Part shown: in pieces, positions 27,271-37,202 of the stretch
Position numbering within the stretch: the stretch's first letter is position 1
Layout of the letters: every line of letters begins with the position of its first letter
Source of the DNA: Bradyrhizobium sp. CIAT3101
GTDB lineage: Bacteria > Pseudomonadota > Alphaproteobacteria > Rhizobiales > Xanthobacteraceae
Reading direction: 5' to 3'
NCBI RefSeq assembly: GCF_029714945.1
Contig: NZ_CP121634.1
Coordinates: forward strand, 1,943,001 to 2,007,000
Length of the DNA: 64,000 nt
Notes under the pieces: model-generated
Seen by the model: only the letters and a program-made list of their open reading frames with translations
What the model was told of the DNA's origin: nothing
The model's database searches: none
Position numbers and translations under genes: made by a program

Positions 27271-28749
27271 ATGGCAGATTACGACCTCGCGATCATTGGT
27301 GGCGGCCTGAACGGCGTCAATCTCGCGCGCGATGCGGCGGGGCGCGGGCTGCGGGTCATTCTCATCGAGCAGGGCGATCTCGGCGGTGCCGCGTCATCGG
27401 CGACACCGCGGCTGATCCATGGCGATTTATCCGTGCTGGAGCGCCGCGGCTTCTGGCGGGTGCGCCGGGCGCTGGCCGAGCGCCGGACCTGGCTTCGGAT
27501 CGCACCGCATCTGGTGCGGCCGATGAGCTTTGTGATCCCCGCCCATTCGGACGAACGTCCGCCATGGCTGTTGCGCGCCGGATTATACGTTTATGACGCC
27601 CTCACGAACCGCGGCGGCCTGCCCGGATCGGCCACCCTCGACATCACCCATCATCCGGTCGGCAACGCGCTGAAACGGCCGTTCGGCATCGCGTTCGAAT
27701 ATGCCGATTGCGTCGTCGACGATTCGCGCCTGGTGGTGCTCACGGCGCTGGATGCCGCCGAGCGCGGCGCCGCGATCCTGACCGGGGCGCGATGCGTGCG
27801 TGCCGACAGGACCGACACCTGGCGGCTCGCGCTGGTCGACCGCGGCCATCGCCGCGTCGTCACGGCACGCGCGCTGGCCAATGCCAGCGGCGGCTGGACG
27901 GCAATGGTCGCAGAGACCGTGCTGCGGCAGCCGCAGCAGGCCCTGGCGGCCATGCAGATGAGCCAGATCGTCGTGCCAAGGCTGTTCGAGTCCGACAATG
28001 TCTATGTGTTCCAGAACAGCGACGGACGGCTGATTTTTGCTAGCCCGTTCGAGCGTGATTTCACGCTGGTCGGCACGGTCACGCACGGCTTCACCGGCGA
28101 TCCCGCCATCGTCGCGATGCCGGGCGCCGATGTCAGCTATCTCTGCGAGGCCGCGAGCCGCTACTTTCGCGAGCGTGTTGTCCCGACCGACGTGGTGCGC
28201 ACGGTCTCCGGCGTCAATCTGACGCCCGTGTCCGGACGGCGCGGCGACGGCACGACGCTGTTCCACGCGCGCCGGCGCAAGGCGCCGCTGCTGACGATGT
28301 TCGGCGGCGACGTCACCACCTCGCGGTTGCGGGCGGAGCGGGCGGTGACGCGCCTGACGCCGTTCTATCCGATGTCGCCGCGCTGGACCGCCGGCGCAGC
28401 GCTGCCCGGCGGCGATTTTGCCTGGGATCGTTTCGAGACCGAGGTCGACCTCGCGCGCCACCGCTGGCGCTTTCTCTCCGAGCCGCAGGCCCGGCGCCTG
28501 GTCGCGGCCTACGGCTCGCGACTACCGGCCGTGCTGGGCGAAGCGAAGACCCGCGAGGAGCTGGGCCCGGCCTTCGGCGCGGACCTGACCGGCGCCGAGG
28601 TGCGCTATCTCATGGCCCGCGAATGGGCGCGCTTTCCAGAAGACGTTCTGTGGCGCCGCTCCAAGCTCGGCCTGACCATGCCGGCCGCGGACCGTGACGC
28701 GCTGGCCGCGTTCATGGCGGGTGTGAACGATCCGCCTCGAACTGGTTGA
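27271..28749 (+). CDS. glpD: Glycerol-3-phosphate dehydrogenase, FAD-dependent
   Basis: 492 residues. MADYDLAIIGGGLNGVNLARDAAGRG provides the FAD-binding motif GGGLNG at residues 10-15. SSATPRLIHGDL and the RYFRERVVPTDVVRTVSGV region (cited as PTDVVRTVSGV) match GlpD, which oxidises glycerol-3-phosphate to dihydroxyacetone phosphate and passes electrons to ubiquinone at the membrane. It precedes a polyamine-type ABC transporter by about 50 bases in the same direction. No glpK or glpR is nearby. Confidence 0.9.
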   Translation: MADYDLAIIGGGLNGVNLARDAAGRGLRVILIEQGDLGGAASSATPRLIHGDLSVLERRGFWRVRRALAERRTWLRIAPHLVRPMSFVIPAHSDERPPWLLRAGLYVYDALTNRGGLPGSATLDITHHPVGNALKRPFGIAFEYADCVVDDSRLVVLTALDAAERGAAILTGARCVRADRTDTWRLALVDRGHRRVVTARALANASGGWTAMVAETVLRQPQQALAAMQMSQIVVPRLFESDNVYVFQNSDGRLIFASPFERDFTLVGTVTHGFTGDPAIVAMPGADVSYLCEAASRYFRERVVPTDVVRTVSGVNLTPVSGRRGDGTTLFHARRRKAPLLTMFGGDVTTSRLRAERAVTRLTPFYPMSPRWTAGAALPGGDFAWDRFETEVDLARHRWRFLSEPQARRLVAAYGSRLPAVLGEAKTREELGPAFGADLTGAEVRYLMAREWARFPEDVLWRRSKLGLTMPAADRDALAAFMAGVNDPPRTG

Positions 28750-28801
28750 GCAAAGGCCGATCCGCCGCTAGCGTGCGGCGGCATTGGGGTTGGCAGGGAC
28801 C

Positions 28802-29971
28802 ATGACTGACGAGTTGTCTGGAACGGGCGCCGCGGCCAAGGCGGCTGGAGATGCGATTCCTGCCGCGGGTGAGCCGTTGCTGCGCATCGAGGGTGTGGCC
28901 AAGACGTTCGGGACGTTCCGTGCGGTCGACGGCGTGTCGCTCGACATCAAGGCCGGTGAGTTCTTTGCGCTGCTGGGCCCCAGCGGCTGCGGCAAGACCA
29001 CGCTTCTGCGCATGCTCGCGGGCTTCGAGGCGCCGGACGAAGGGCGCATCCTGCTCGGCGGCAAGGACATCGCGCAGGCTTTGCCGCACGAGCGCCCGAT
29101 CAACATGATGTTCCAGAACTACGCGCTGTTTCCGCATCTCTCGGTCCGCGACAACATCGCCTTTGGCCTCAAGCGCGCACGCATGGCGCGCGCCGATATC
29201 GCGACGCGCGTGGCCGAGATGGTTGCGCTGGTGAAGCTCGACGGGCTGGAGAAGCGCAAGCCCGATCAGCTCTCGGGTGGCCAGCGCCAGCGCGTCGCGC
29301 TGGCCCGCGCGCTGGCGCGACGGCCGCAATTGTTGCTGCTCGACGAGCCGCTCGCAGCCCTCGACAAGAAATTGCGCGAAAGCACGCAAGGCGAGCTGAT
29401 GGAGCTGCAGCGCCGGCTCGGCATGACCTTCATCATCGTCACCCACGACCAGGAGGAGGCGATGACGATGGCTGATCGAATCGGCGTGATGAACGCCGGC
29501 AAGCTCGCCCAGGTCGCGGGCCCGCGCGAGCTCTACGAGGCACCGCGCTCGCGCTGGATCGCGGAGTTCGTCGGCGACATCAATCTGTTCGACGCCGAGT
29601 CCAAATTGCGCGACGGTCATCGCCTGGTCGTCGGTACGCGCGACGCGGGCACGCTGGTGGTGGCCGAGCCGCGCCAGCCCCTCGGCGACAGCAGGTTCTC
29701 GGTCGCGATCCGCCCCGAGAAGGTCAAGCTGTCGCGTCGTGGTCCCGTGAGCGAGGCCGGTCATGAAAACGCGATCAACCGGCTGGATGGCGTGATCGCC
29801 GACATCTGCTATCTCGGCGGCACCACCACCTACAAGGTGAAGCTCGATACCGGCGGCATGGTGCGGGCGTCCGTCGCCAACAGTGCGCGCCTCGATGTCG
29901 ATGCCCATAGCCTGAACCAGCAGATCGTCGCCTGGTTCACGCCCGACGATTGCGTGGTGCTGCCGTCATGA
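28802..29971 (+). CDS. potG: Polyamine-type ABC transporter ATPase
   Basis: 389 residues from the ATG at 28802. Walker A GPSGCGKTT at residues 59-67, signature LSGGQRQR, Walker B LLLLDEPLAALD and the H-loop VTHDQEEAM are all intact. A C-terminal TOBE domain (about 300-389) contains VAIRPEKVKLSR. The long ATPase with TOBE and the two permeases behind it are of the PotGHI putrescine/spermidine type. Its stop overlaps the potH start (ATGA). Substrate is inferred; no binding-protein gene is present in this operon. Confidence 0.88.
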   Translation: MTDELSGTGAAAKAAGDAIPAAGEPLLRIEGVAKTFGTFRAVDGVSLDIKAGEFFALLGPSGCGKTTLLRMLAGFEAPDEGRILLGGKDIAQALPHERPINMMFQNYALFPHLSVRDNIAFGLKRARMARADIATRVAEMVALVKLDGLEKRKPDQLSGGQRQRVALARALARRPQLLLLDEPLAALDKKLRESTQGELMELQRRLGMTFIIVTHDQEEAMTMADRIGVMNAGKLAQVAGPRELYEAPRSRWIAEFVGDINLFDAESKLRDGHRLVVGTRDAGTLVVAEPRQPLGDSRFSVAIRPEKVKLSRRGPVSEAGHENAINRLDGVIADICYLGGTTTYKVKLDTGGMVRASVANSARLDVDAHSLNQQIVAWFTPDDCVVLPS

Positions 29972-30879
29972 GCGCGCGCCGGATTTTCGCGCGACCGGCG
30001 CGCTTTGCCGCGATCGCGCCCTATGTCTGGATGGTGCTGTTCTTCCTGGTGCCGTTCGGCTTCGTGCTGAAGATCAGCCTGTCGCAGACGGCGATCGCGC
30101 AGCCGCCTTACGAGCCGGTGTTCGACCTGACGGCGGGGTGGGCGGCGATCCGGGCGGCCTTTGCCGCGCTCTCGATCGACAATTTCAGGCTGCTCGCCTC
30201 CGACGACATCTACGTGTTCGCCTATCTGCGCAGCCTCACCGTTGCGGTGACGGCGACCGCGTTGCTGCTGCTGATCGGCTATCCCATCGCCTACGGCATG
30301 GCGCGGCTGCCGAAGCGTTGGCAGGCCGTGGCGATGGTGCTGGTGATCGTGCCGTTCTGGACCTCGTTCCTGATCCGCATCTATGCCTGGATCAACATCC
30401 TCCAGCACGACGGCCTGCTCAATCAGATCCTGCTGGCGCTGCATCTGGTCAGCGAGCCGGTGGTGTGGCTGTCCACCGATACCGCGATGTATATCGGCAT
30501 CGTCTATTCCTATCTGCCGTTCATGATCCTGCCGCTCTACGCCACGCTCGCCAAGATGGAGCCGGCGCTGGAGGAAGCCGCAAGCGACCTCGGCGCGCCG
30601 CCGTGGCAGGTGTTCTGGCTGGTGACCTTCCCGCTGTCACTGCCGGGCGTCGGTGCCGGCGTGCTGTTGTGCTTCATCCCTGTTGTCGGCGAGTTCGTGA
30701 TCCCGGATCTTCTCGCCGGCTCCAATTCGCTGATGATCGGCCAGACCCTGTGGCTGGAATTCTTCACCAACAAGGATTGGCCGGTCGCCTCGAGCGCGGC
30801 GATCGTGCTGCTGGTGGTGCTGCTGCTGCCGCTGCTGCTCTACGAGCGGCTGCAGCGGCGGCAATTGGAGGAGCGGTGA
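29968..30879 (+). CDS. potH: Polyamine-type ABC transporter permease 1
   Basis: 303 residues from the ATG at 29968. Six membrane helices and the EAA loop EEAASDLGAPPWQVFWLVTFPLS (about residues 205-227; core EEAASDLGAPPWQVF) that docks on the ATPase. It resembles PotB/PotH. Coupled to potG by a four-base overlap and one base ahead of potI. Confidence 0.88.
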   Translation: MSARRIFARPARFAAIAPYVWMVLFFLVPFGFVLKISLSQTAIAQPPYEPVFDLTAGWAAIRAAFAALSIDNFRLLASDDIYVFAYLRSLTVAVTATALLLLIGYPIAYGMARLPKRWQAVAMVLVIVPFWTSFLIRIYAWINILQHDGLLNQILLALHLVSEPVVWLSTDTAMYIGIVYSYLPFMILPLYATLAKMEPALEEAASDLGAPPWQVFWLVTFPLSLPGVGAGVLLCFIPVVGEFVIPDLLAGSNSLMIGQTLWLEFFTNKDWPVASSAAIVLLVVLLLPLLLYERLQRRQLEER

Positions 30880-30880
30880 G

Positions 30881-31693
30881 ATGCGCAAATTCTCCCGCCT
30901 GTCCCGCTTCAACATCGCTTCGCTCGTGCTCGGCCTCGCCTTCCTTTATCTGCCGATCCTCATTCTCGTCATCTATTCCTTCAATGCCTCGCGATTGGTG
31001 ACGGTGTGGGGCGGCTGGTCGCTGCGCTGGTACCGCGAGATCTTTGCCGACCGGGCCATGATCGAGGCGTCCTGGATGAGCCTGCGGGTCGCGGTTGCGT
31101 CCGCGACCATCGCCACGCTGATCGGTACGCTGGCCGCGGTGGCGCTGTCGCGTGGCGAACGCTTTCGTGGCCGTACGCTGTTCTCCGGCATGCTCTATGC
31201 GCCGCTGGTGATGCCGGAGGTGATCACGGGTTTGTCGCTGTTGCTGCTGTTCGTGGCGCTGAACGCCGAGCGCGGCTTCTGGACGGTGACGATCGCCCAC
31301 ACCACGCTGACGATGTGCTTCGTCGCCGTCGTGGTTCAGTCGCGCCTCGGTTCGCTCGACCGCTCGCTGGAGGAGGCGGCGATGGACCTCGGCTGCGCGC
31401 CCGTTCGGGCCTTTCTGTCGGTGACGCTGCCGCTGATCGCGCCCGCGATCGTCGCCGGATGGATGCTCGCCTTCACCCTCTCGCTCGACGATCTCGTGAT
31501 CGCGAGCTTCACCACGGGGCCCGGCTCGGCGACGCTGCCGATCCGGATCTATTCCGAGGTGCGGCTGGGCGTGAAGCCCGAGATCAATGCGATCTGCACG
31601 CTCGTGATCGCCCTGATCGCGGTCGTCATCGTCATCGCCTCGCTTGCCTCAAAGCTGTCGAACTCGCAGGGCGAGAGCGCAGCACCGCTGTGA
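30881..31693 (+). CDS. potI: Polyamine-type ABC transporter permease 2
   Basis: 270 residues with six membrane helices and the EAA loop LEEAAMDLGCAPVRAF near residue 165. It resembles PotC/PotI. It starts one base after the potH stop and completes the ATPase-permease-permease set. Confidence 0.88.
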   Translation: MRKFSRLSRFNIASLVLGLAFLYLPILILVIYSFNASRLVTVWGGWSLRWYREIFADRAMIEASWMSLRVAVASATIATLIGTLAAVALSRGERFRGRTLFSGMLYAPLVMPEVITGLSLLLLFVALNAERGFWTVTIAHTTLTMCFVAVVVQSRLGSLDRSLEEAAMDLGCAPVRAFLSVTLPLIAPAIVAGWMLAFTLSLDDLVIASFTTGPGSATLPIRIYSEVRLGVKPEINAICTLVIALIAVVIVIASLASKLSNSQGESAAPL

Positions 31694-31706
31694 TCCGGAG
31701 GTCGTC

Positions 31707-32216
31707 ATGATGTTCGCCTATCAGATCGTGATCCATACGCCGCCCTGGGTCTGGATCCTGCTCGCTTACCTGGTCTGGCAGGGCATCAAGGCGATGCAGC
31801 CGCGCAAGGTCGCGATCTGGCGCGCGCTGATCGTCCCCATCGTGTTCATCGTCTGGGGCGTCTCGCGGGCCGGCTTTGGGCAGCAGGATACCCAATGGCC
31901 GATCGTCGCGTGGATCGTGGCGGCCCTCTTGCTTCTGCCTCTCGGCGTGCTGACGCCGCGTCCGTTCGACGTGGATCACAAGACCGGAGAAATCATCCGT
32001 CCGGGCAGCGCGTTCGCACTGATCCGCAATCTCGTCGTTTTCACTCTGCAGTACGCGGTGAGCGTGATCTCTGCGGTCGACGCGGGCGACCGCGCGGTGG
32101 CCATCATCGTCGGCCGCGCCATCTCGGGCGCAACCGCCGGCTATTTCTTCGGCTCGATGATCGCGCTGCTGCTCGCGTATCGGCACAAGAGCGCGGAGAG
32201 CCGTTCCGGGAGCTGA
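31707..32216 (+). CDS. Conserved inner-membrane protein (DUF6622-like)
   Basis: 169 residues with four or five membrane helices, opening MMFAYQIVIHTPPWVWILLA. CCGGAGG precedes the ATG at 31707. A soluble loop near residues 88-98 (DVDHKTGEIIRPG) links the helices. The sequence fits a small family of uncharacterised membrane proteins that I associate with DUF6622, but I am not certain of that number. It is 13 bases behind potI and may be transcribed with it. There is no sign that it takes part in transport. Confidence 0.65.
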   Translation: MMFAYQIVIHTPPWVWILLAYLVWQGIKAMQPRKVAIWRALIVPIVFIVWGVSRAGFGQQDTQWPIVAWIVAALLLLPLGVLTPRPFDVDHKTGEIIRPGSAFALIRNLVVFTLQYAVSVISAVDAGDRAVAIIVGRAISGATAGYFFGSMIALLLAYRHKSAESRSGS

Positions 32217-32304
32217 CTTGCGGCGCTCGGGCACCGCCTGGAATCTAGGTTAACAGTTCATATAGCTTATCTGGCTATCGTCGCCTCGCTTGGGGAAGAG
32301 GGCG

Positions 32305-33288
32305 ATGAAGCGATTCTATATTGGTGTGGCCAGCACGGCGCTGGCATTGTTTTGTCTTGCCGTTCGGCCGTCGGCTGCCGCGACGCAGATGGTATCGCTC
32401 GTATACAACGGCTCGCCGCAGTCGCCGCAACAGATCGGCTCGGACGAATTTCGCCGCAAGCTTGCCGAGGTCGCGCAGGGCCGAATCATCCTCGATGCGC
32501 GGGCCGGCAACGCCTTGGGCAGCGAGACGGCGATCCTGGCCGCAATGCGCAGCGGCGTGGTCGACATGGCGACGCTGTCGGGCTCGGTGGTCAGCTCCGC
32601 CGTTCCTGAATTCGGCGTCTTCGACGTTCCCTTTCTCTTCCGCGATGCCGCGCAAGCCAAGGCGGTTGCGGATGGGCCGGTTGGCGCCCTGTTCGCCAAG
32701 CATTTCGCTGACAAGGGGTTGGTGCTGCTCGCGATCGGCAAGCAGGGCTTTCGCAATGTCACCAATTCGAAGCGACCGATTCATTCGCCCGCCGACCTCC
32801 AGGGGTTGAAGATCCGTGTCCTGCCGAACGAGGTCTATCAGATGACCTTCAAGGCGCTCGGCGCCGAGGTCGTGCCGATGGAGTTCACACTGGTGTATTC
32901 CGCGCTGAAGGACGGACGCATCGATGGGCAGGAGAACCCGGTCGCGACGATCGCCGCCAGCCATCTCGAGGAGGTGCAGAAATACGCCAGCCTCACCGGT
33001 CATTTCTTCGCCCCCATTGCTTTCGTCGCCAATCGCGATGTGTTCCAGGCCCTCGCGCCCGCGGACCAGGCCGCCATCATCGCCGCAGCAAAGGCCGGCG
33101 CGGAGGCGACCTGGAAGAGTGGCGTCGCGGAAGAGGCGAAGAAGATCGAGGAGCTTCGCAAGGGCGGCATGGAGATCACCGAGAAGGTCGACCGCCAGCC
33201 CTTCATCGATGCCGTGAAGCCATTGGAGCCCGAATTCGAGAAGCGCTTCGGCAAGGATCTGCTCGCCCGGATCCGGGCTACGCCGTAA
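32305..33288 (+). CDS. TRAP-type dicarboxylate-binding protein (DctP family), orphan
   Basis: 327 residues from the ATG at 32305. A signal peptide ends near RPSAAAT at residues 23-29. The mature protein has [20 protein letters not shown], the family signature [28 protein letters not shown] (core [12 protein letters not shown]) with its substrate-binding Arg, and [10 protein letters not shown]. DctP proteins bind organic acids in the periplasm and hand them to DctQM permeases. No dctQ or dctM occurs here; instead a chemoreceptor gene begins 17 bases later, so a sensory role is plausible. Confidence 0.88.
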   Translation: MKRFYIGVASTALALFCLAVRPSAAATQMVSLVYNGSPQSPQQIGSDEFRRKLAEVAQGRIILDARAGNALGSETAILAAMRSGVVDMATLSGSVVSSAVPEFGVFDVPFLFRDAAQAKAVADGPVGALFAKHFADKGLVLLAIGKQGFRNVTNSKRPIHSPADLQGLKIRVLPNEVYQMTFKALGAEVVPMEFTLVYSALKDGRIDGQENPVATIAASHLEEVQKYASLTGHFFAPIAFVANRDVFQALAPADQAAIIAAAKAGAEATWKSGVAEEAKKIEELRKGGMEITEKVDRQPFIDAVKPLEPEFEKRFGKDLLARIRATP

Positions 33289-33304
33289 TTCTCCGGAAAA
33301 AATC

Positions 33305-35332
33305 ATGAACCTGACATTGCTTCTGTCGCGCATCGGCATCCGCCCACGCATCTTCGGCGGCTTCGCGCTGGTCCTGGGCTTCCTCTGCATATTGGCACTG
33401 CTCGCCGTGTTGCGGCTGGCTGAGATCGGCGGCACCGTCGGCGAGCTCGTCACCAGCGCCGATGGCGATGCCGGCATGGCGAGGGTGCATGCCGCGCTGC
33501 TCTCGGCCAACGTCACCGTCGAGAAATTCATCCGCACGCGCAATCTCGGCGACCGCGACAGCGCCATGAAGGCGATCGACAATTTCGGCGCGACGTTTGA
33601 TCAGGTCGATCAGCAATTTGCGCGTCTGCCGGCGATCGCCTCTGGTCGAAGCGCGCTGGTGGATGCGCTTGGGACCTATCGGAAATCCTTCACGGCGGTC
33701 GCCGGTGCCGTCGACCGTCTGCGCATTGCCAGCACCAAGGGCGAATCGCTCGGTGCCTCGGCGGGCCTCGATGTCGGTGCGATCAATGTGACGCTCGCCA
33801 ACCAGCCCGAGCGCCTGCTCCAGCCGCTGCGTCTTGCCGGCACCGTGGATGCGATGCGCGTCGCGATGCTGCGCTTCACCATCACCCAGGCCCAGGTCGA
33901 TGCCGACGACGTCTCGCTGACGATCGGCTACGCGCAGGCCGCGATTGCCGACAGTGAGGCGGAGATCGCCGCTGTCGAGGCGCCGCGATTGAAGAGTCTG
34001 ATTACGGCCTTGAAGAAGGTGCTGGCCGACCAATCGGCGACGCTGACGGAGCTTTCTGCGGCGATGGGCGAACTGCGCAAGGCGCAAGCCGACCTCGTCA
34101 AATCCAGCGGTGCAATCGACGCCAAGGCCGCCGAGATCAGCAAGGCTCTCGGTGCGGTGCGCACCGAGCAGAGCCGGCTAACGGCGGAATCGGTCGAGCA
34201 TACGCGCAATCTCGTGTTCACCGTCGCGGCATCTGCACTCGCTTTGGGGGCACTGTTGGCCTGGCTGATCGGGCGCAGCGTGTCGCGGCCGATCGGCCAG
34301 ATGACCCTGCGCATGCAGAGCCTCGCGAAGGGCGAGCTCGATGAGGCGATCCCGGGTGGCGAGCGCGGCGACGAAATCGGCCATATGGCCGAAGCCGTCG
34401 AAGTGTTCCGCCAGAACGCTCAGACCGTCCGGCGCATGGAGCAGGGCGCTGCCGCGCAGCGCGCCGCAGCCGAGACGGAACGTGCATCGATGATGGCTCA
34501 GCTTGCCGATCGCTTCGACAGCGGCATGGAGGGCGTCATTGGCGGCGTCTCGAGCCGCGCCGAGGAGATGGGGCATAGCGCCCAGAGTCTCGCCCGCGTC
34601 GCCGAGCGCGGCCGCTCGCTCGCCGAGCAGGTCGCCTCGACGTCGGCCCAGGCCTCCTCGAATGTGCAGACCGTTGCGGCCGCGACCCATCAACTCGCGG
34701 CCTCGATCAAGGAGATTTCGAGCCAGGTCGCCCGCTCCGTATCGGTGTCGGACCAGGCCAAGGAAGAGGCGTCCCGCACAGAGGCGCTGATGCGCGCGCT
34801 GTCGGATTCCGCCGAGCGGATCGGCACAGTGGTTCAGCTGATCCAGGCGATCGCGAGCCAGACCAATCTGCTGGCTCTCAACGCCACGATCGAGTCTGCG
34901 CGTGCCGGCGATGCCGGCAAGGGTTTTGCCGTGGTCGCAAACGAGGTGAAGAGCCTTGCGACGCAGACCGCGCGCGCCACCGAGGAGATCGCCGGGCTCG
35001 TCGCCGAGATCCAGGGCTCGACCGGACAGTCCGTCGCCGCGATCGGCCAGATCGGAAAGACCATCGCCGAGATGACGGAGATCGCGACCACGATCGCCTC
35101 GGCGGTCGAGGAGCAGGGGGCTGCGACCAGCGAGATCGCCCGCAATGTCGAGCAGGCGGCGAACGGCACGGCGGCGGTGACCGACCAGGTCGGCGCGGTC
35201 CGCACCGTGGCCGGAGAGACCGACGCCGGCGCCGAAGCCACGCTCTCGGCGGCCTCGGCATTGCAGGATCAGGCGCGCGCGCTCAAGAAAGCCGTCGCGG
35301 AGTTTCTGCAGACCGTACGCAAGGCGGCCTGA
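33305..35332 (+). CDS. Methyl-accepting chemotaxis protein with long helical ligand domain
   Basis: 675 residues. TM1 is near 17-38, and an unusually long all-helical periplasmic domain of about 250 residues follows, of the helical-bimodular type. TM2 lies near 302-323, then HAMP ([19 protein letters not shown]) to about 376. The signalling domain carries the conserved tip [19 protein letters not shown] near residue 525 and no C-terminal CheR-docking pentapeptide. It signals to CheA/CheW. The gene directly follows the orphan DctP binding protein and is probably co-transcribed with it. No che genes lie in the window. Confidence 0.92.
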   Translation: MNLTLLLSRIGIRPRIFGGFALVLGFLCILALLAVLRLAEIGGTVGELVTSADGDAGMARVHAALLSANVTVEKFIRTRNLGDRDSAMKAIDNFGATFDQVDQQFARLPAIASGRSALVDALGTYRKSFTAVAGAVDRLRIASTKGESLGASAGLDVGAINVTLANQPERLLQPLRLAGTVDAMRVAMLRFTITQAQVDADDVSLTIGYAQAAIADSEAEIAAVEAPRLKSLITALKKVLADQSATLTELSAAMGELRKAQADLVKSSGAIDAKAAEISKALGAVRTEQSRLTAESVEHTRNLVFTVAASALALGALLAWLIGRSVSRPIGQMTLRMQSLAKGELDEAIPGGERGDEIGHMAEAVEVFRQNAQTVRRMEQGAAAQRAAAETERASMMAQLADRFDSGMEGVIGGVSSRAEEMGHSAQSLARVAERGRSLAEQVASTSAQASSNVQTVAAATHQLAASIKEISSQVARSVSVSDQAKEEASRTEALMRALSDSAERIGTVVQLIQAIASQTNLLALNATIESARAGDAGKGFAVVANEVKSLATQTARATEEIAGLVAEIQGSTGQSVAAIGQIGKTIAEMTEIATTIASAVEEQGAATSEIARNVEQAANGTAAVTDQVGAVRTVAGETDAGAEATLSAASALQDQARALKKAVAEFLQTVRKAA

Positions 35333-35341
35333 GGGCGTCTA

Positions 35342-35374
35342 GCGCGCTGCCATCCCTCCCCGGGTGCAGCGCGC
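35342..35374. terminator. Hairpin between convergent chemoreceptor and permease genes
   Basis: GCGCGCTGC (35342-35350) and GCAGCGCGC (35366-35374) pair perfectly over nine bases with a 15-base loop. It lies just after the chemoreceptor stop and before the permease stop. No T-run follows on either side. Confidence 0.5.
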
Positions 35375-35383
35375 AGCCGAAGT

Positions 35384-36235
35384 TCAGGACTTCACGGCGC
35401 CCGCTGTCAGCCCGCCCACCATGTAGCGGCGGAAGGCGTAGTAGACCGCGGCCGGCGGCAGCGCGTAGATGAAGCCGGTGGTCATCAGCAGCTCCCAGGG
35501 CGAATCGTCGGCGGCGAGGAAGTTGCCGAGCGCGACGGGAAGCGTGATCTCGCGATCGTTCGAGAGCAGCAGGAACGCGTAGAGATATTCGTTCCAGGCC
35601 AGCAGCACCGCATAGGTGCCGATCGCGACCAGTGAAGGCATCATCAGCGGCAGATAGACCAGGCGGAAGATCTGCAGCGTGGTGGCGCCGTCCATCACCG
35701 CGGCTTCATCCAGCTCGACCGGCAGCTTGTCGGAGGCCTGCTTGAGCACCCAGATCGCGTAAGGACTGGCGATCGTCACCATCGCCAGGATCAGCGCCCA
35801 GTGATTGTTGAGCAGGCCGTAATTGCCCATGGTGCGGTACATCGGCACCGCGAGGAACGCCGCAGGGATGAAATAGGTGAACAGCGCGAGGTTCAGCACC
35901 ATGCGCCCGCCCGGCACCTTCAGCCGCGAGATCGAGAACGCTGCGGCCGTGGCGATGAACAGCGTCAGCGCGCCGACCGCAGCTGCGATCAACGTCGAAT
36001 TCCAGAACTGGACGTAGAAGTCGCGCAGGAAGTAGTGCTGCTGCTTGAACACGATCTCGAAGTTGTGCAGCGTCGGATGGTCCGGCCACAGCTTGCCCGA
36101 GAACGCGTCCTCCTTCGGAGAGATCGCGAACAGGAACATGTGGTAGATCGGGATCATCGTCCACAGGAAGACGGGAATGCCGATCAGCAGCAGCCGCGCT
36201 TCCGTCGCGACGTCACGGAGAGAGGGAAGCTTCAT
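35384..36235 (-). CDS. Carbohydrate-type ABC transporter permease (MalG/UgpE-like)
   Basis: 283 residues with six membrane helices and an EAA loop (ELDEAAVMDGATTLQIFRLVYLPLM, core DEAAVMDGATTLQIF) near residue 180. It is the second permease of a CUT1-type importer. Its start overlaps the stop of the upstream permease by four bases (ATGA). No ATPase gene follows it. Confidence 0.88.
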   Translation of the reverse strand: MKLPSLRDVATEARLLLIGIPVFLWTMIPIYHMFLFAISPKEDAFSGKLWPDHPTLHNFEIVFKQQHYFLRDFYVQFWNSTLIAAAVGALTLFIATAAAFSISRLKVPGGRMVLNLALFTYFIPAAFLAVPMYRTMGNYGLLNNHWALILAMVTIASPYAIWVLKQASDKLPVELDEAAVMDGATTLQIFRLVYLPLMMPSLVAIGTYAVLLAWNEYLYAFLLLSNDREITLPVALGNFLAADDSPWELLMTTGFIYALPPAAVYYAFRRYMVGGLTAGAVKS

Positions 36236-37104
36236 CGCGACAACCGTTTCATCATGAAATACACGAGCGGCAGGACGAACGGCATCGCGCAGACGATGGA
36301 GGCCATCGCGAGTGAGAGCTGGTCGAGCCGGAGATAGCGGATACCGAGCGTCGACAGCACGTGCGTGAGGTCGGCCGGGCCGCCGCCGGTGAGCAGATAG
36401 ACGCTGTTGAAGTCACCGAGCGTCCAGATCATCGAGAGCAGCGTGCAGGTGACATAGAGCGTCTGCATCGACGGCCAGGTGATGAAGCGGAATTTCTGCC
36501 ACCAACTGGCGCCGTCGACTTCGGCGGCCTCGAACAGATCGTGCGAGATCGCGAGGCGCCCGGTGATCAGGATCAGCGTCCAGAACGGCAGCGACTTCCA
36601 GATGTGGACGCCGATCGCCATGCTCAGCGCCACGGTCGGGTCGTTCAGCCAGTTCGGGCCGTCATCGCCGGTGAAGGAGAAGATGAGGTGGTTGATCACG
36701 CCCCATTCGGGGTTGAGCATGAAGCGCACCGACAGGATGGTCGGGATCGACGGCACCGCCCAGGGCAGGATGAAGATCACCGAGAGCCATTTGATCCAGG
36801 TGCGCTGCATGGCAAAGAAGCCGGACAGGAACAGCGCGATCAGCATCTTGATGTTGATGCCGATGACCAGGAAGATCAGCGTGTTGACCGCAGCGCGCGC
36901 GAAGATCGGGTCGTTATAGAGCGCGACATAATTCGACGGGGCCCGCGCCAGCCACAGCCCGTAGCAGACGGGATAGACGACGAAGGCGAGGAAAACGAGC
37001 AGATAGGGCGCGAGCAGCACGATGCCCCAGACCTGCGCCGGGGTCAGCCGCTGCGACAGGGGTGGGGCGGGGATCGACTGATCGCCAGAGAGCGTGATCG
37101 CCAT
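36232..37104 (-). CDS. Carbohydrate-type ABC transporter permease (MalF/UgpA-like)
   Basis: 290 residues, six membrane helices, opening with a cytoplasmic tail then VWGIVLLAPYLLVFLAFVVYP. The EAA loop is FEAAEVDGASWWQKFRFITWP (core EAAEVDGASWWQKF) near residue 200. First permease of the importer whose binding protein is encoded 98 bases upstream, across a strong intergenic hairpin. Confidence 0.88.
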   Translation of the reverse strand: MAITLSGDQSIPAPPLSQRLTPAQVWGIVLLAPYLLVFLAFVVYPVCYGLWLARAPSNYVALYNDPIFARAAVNTLIFLVIGINIKMLIALFLSGFFAMQRTWIKWLSVIFILPWAVPSIPTILSVRFMLNPEWGVINHLIFSFTGDDGPNWLNDPTVALSMAIGVHIWKSLPFWTLILITGRLAISHDLFEAAEVDGASWWQKFRFITWPSMQTLYVTCTLLSMIWTLGDFNSVYLLTGGGPADLTHVLSTLGIRYLRLDQLSLAMASIVCAMPFVLPLVYFMMKRLSR

Positions 37105-37163
37105 TCTTCAGGACTCTTTGAAAGGACTTCCGGCCGCACGAGGCGGCCGGTGTTAGCGTTTTG

Positions 37164-37189
37164 CCTCTCCCCGCGCTAGCGGGGAGAGG
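37164..37189. repeat. Perfect palindrome between binding-protein and permease genes
   Basis: CCTCTCCCCGC and GCGGGGAGAGG form an 11-base-pair stem with the loop GCTA. It matches one arm of the long palindromic repeat at 52838-52980. On the minus strand it follows the binding-protein stop by 13 bases, the place where such hairpins often stabilise the binding-protein mRNA and lower permease expression. Confidence 0.75.
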
Positions 37190-37202
37190 AAGAAAGAGAA
37201 AC

